From CBDULX01 sp965368175 (GTDB taxonomy: Bacteria > Pseudomonadota > Gammaproteobacteria > SZUA-229): a stretch of 6,524 nt of DNA. The notes under the pieces were generated by a model. The model ran no database searches. It was not told where the DNA came from and saw only the letters and a list, made by a program, of their open reading frames with translations. Location: positions 1 to 6,524 of the forward strand of contig CBDULX010000169.1 in NCBI GenBank assembly GCA_965368175.1. Reading direction: 5' to 3'. This document shows, piece after piece, positions 5,372 to 6,524 of the stretch; positions within the stretch are counted from its first letter, which is position 1; every line of letters begins with the position of its first letter. The position numbers were made by a program, and so were the translations under genes.

Positions 5372-6524
5372 ATGAATAAAAAATATAGAAAATTACTCTT
5401 CTGTCAATGTTTTCTGCTGTTTCAGTTTTTTGGCGTATATGTATATGCACAGGATGCGGAGGCAATGCTGAGAAACAGCGAAACAAATGAAGAAACGAGC
5501 TCTGCCCGGACTGAACTCCAGGGGCCATCAAGTGTAGAGTCCATGCTGTTACAGGATCAGGCGATCAGCGAACCAGCCCTGGCGCCGCGATGGGCTCGGG
5601 AGCTGACGCGGCCTTATTTCACTTTCAAGCAGGATCTTCAGGATCGTCGTAATCTAGCCATTGGTGGTGATTATAATCTTCTCTACCAGCATGCAGGCAA
5701 CAGTCCAGGCGAGGATAATGCTGCCGGGGGAGTGATCCGGTTTTTTGGTGCATGGACCGCTACTGGCAAGGGTACACCGGACACGGGATCGCTGGTATTC
5801 AAAGTGGAAAATCGTCACCGTTTTTTATCCGATATTGCACCATCTTCCCTTGCACAGGAAATCGGCTATTCAGGTCTGACTGCCATCACCTTCAGCGATG
5901 CAGGTTCAATACTCACCAACCTTTACTGGCGCCAGTCATTTAAATCCAATAAATTTGCATTCGTCGCGGGCGTGGTTGATGCCACCGACTATGTCGCAAC
6001 TTATGCGCTGGTAAACCCGTGGACAGATTTCAGTAACTATGTTTTCTCTACTAACCCCACAATCGCGGTACCCAATCAGGGTCTGGGTGCGGCAGTAAGA
6101 TTTAATCTATCGGAAAATTATTATTTTACTGCCGGCGTGGCAGACGCAAACGGCGACCCTACTGACCCGATGAATAGTTTTGATACTTTTTTCGGCGACC
6201 GGGAGTATTTCAAACACATCGAACTGGGATGGGCAGGTTCATGGGAAAAACGTTTCACTGACAACATCCACCTGACCGCATGGCATGTCGATGAAAGGAA
6301 GGATGCAGGTTTATCCAGCGGTCACGGGCTGGCGTTTTCATTCAGCAGGTCGATAAATGAGCGCTGGCTGCCCTTCCTGAGACTGGGTTATTCAGATGGC
6401 GGCGGAGGTGTCTTCTATGAACGTTTACTCAGTACAGGATTTGGCTATCATCCGGCAAGCAGAAGCGATGACATCCTGGGTATTGGTTTAAGCTGGGCCA
6501 GACCGTCTATAGAAACCTATGGCG
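5372..6524 (+). CDS. OprB-like (carbohydrate-selective type) outer-membrane porin, 3' end outside window
   Basis: An open frame of 384 complete codons runs off the right edge. The start is ATG 5372 or, with a better ribosome site, GTG 5354 (six residues longer). Residues 1-26 (from the ATG) form a signal peptide: basic NKKYRK, a Phe/Leu-rich core with two Cys, and a VYA cleavage site before Q27. A polar linker of about 50 residues, rich in Glu and Ser, follows. From about residue 80 the protein shows alternating aromatic/polar strands typical of outer-membrane barrels. Two blocks recall the OprB family: AGVADANGDPTD (254-265), and YFKHIELGW, which ends at W287. OprB-type porins pass sugars and other small solutes across the outer membrane. 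The family call rests on motif memory and is good but not certain. Beside exported hydrolases it may admit their substrate (inference). Perhaps 50-80 residues are missing at the C-terminus, judged by usual family length. Confidence 0.82.
   Translation, partial: MNKKYRKLLFCQCFLLFQFFGVYVYAQDAEAMLRNSETNEETSSARTELQGPSSVESMLLQDQAISEPALAPRWARELTRPYFTFKQDLQDRRNLAIGGDYNLLYQHAGNSPGEDNAAGGVIRFFGAWTATGKGTPDTGSLVFKVENRHRFLSDIAPSSLAQEIGYSGLTAITFSDAGSILTNLYWRQSFKSNKFAFVAGVVDATDYVATYALVNPWTDFSNYVFSTNPTIAVPNQGLGAAVRFNLSENYYFTAGVADANGDPTDPMNSFDTFFGDREYFKHIELGWAGSWEKRFTDNIHLTAWHVDERKDAGLSSGHGLAFSFSRSINERWLPFLRLGYSDGGGGVFYERLLSTGFGYHPASRSDDILGIGLSWARPSIETYG

Overview
The window reads as a chromosomal fragment from a Gram-negative bacterium, most likely a proteobacterium and plausibly an environmental or marine gammaproteobacterium. 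The grounds are a Sec signal peptide, a Tat signal peptide, an outer-membrane porin, AGGA-type ribosome binding sites and a moderate base composition of roughly half G+C. The taxonomic placement is an inference. All supported genes lie on the + strand.

Layout: (1) 1-279 is the 3' end of an amidohydrolase of the D-aminoacylase type. (2) 280-465 is a short non-coding gap with a weak terminator-like hairpin, a repeated TCATGAC heptamer and a good ribosome binding site. (3) 466-2025 is a complete, exported, D-aminoacylase-like amidohydrolase whose C-terminus aligns with the fragment at 1-279. (4) 2042-3427 is a serine hydrolase of the beta-lactamase / 6-aminohexanoate-dimer hydrolase superfamily with a Sec signal. 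(5) 3460-4902 is a clear paralogue of it that carries a twin-arginine signal instead. (6) 4903-5353 is a gap of about 450 bases, partly AT-rich, with several possible hairpins and only doubtful small reading frames. (7) From 5372 (or 5354) to beyond the right edge runs an OprB-like, carbohydrate-selective-type outer-membrane porin. It is cut off by the window.

The genes at 466-4902 are spaced by 16 and 32 bases, each with its own ribosome binding site, and probably form one operon. The module is therefore two tandem amidohydrolases, then two tandem SxxK serine hydrolases, then a porin. All the complete enzymes appear to be exported. The simplest reading, which is inference, is periplasmic breakdown of an amide-bonded compound: the porin admits it, the serine hydrolases cut amide or ester bonds, and the metal-dependent amidohydrolases remove an N-acyl group or open a cyclic amide. 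Substrates with D-amino acids would fit the families, but the sequence does not prove the substrate. No mobile element, CRISPR array, tRNA or rRNA was seen.
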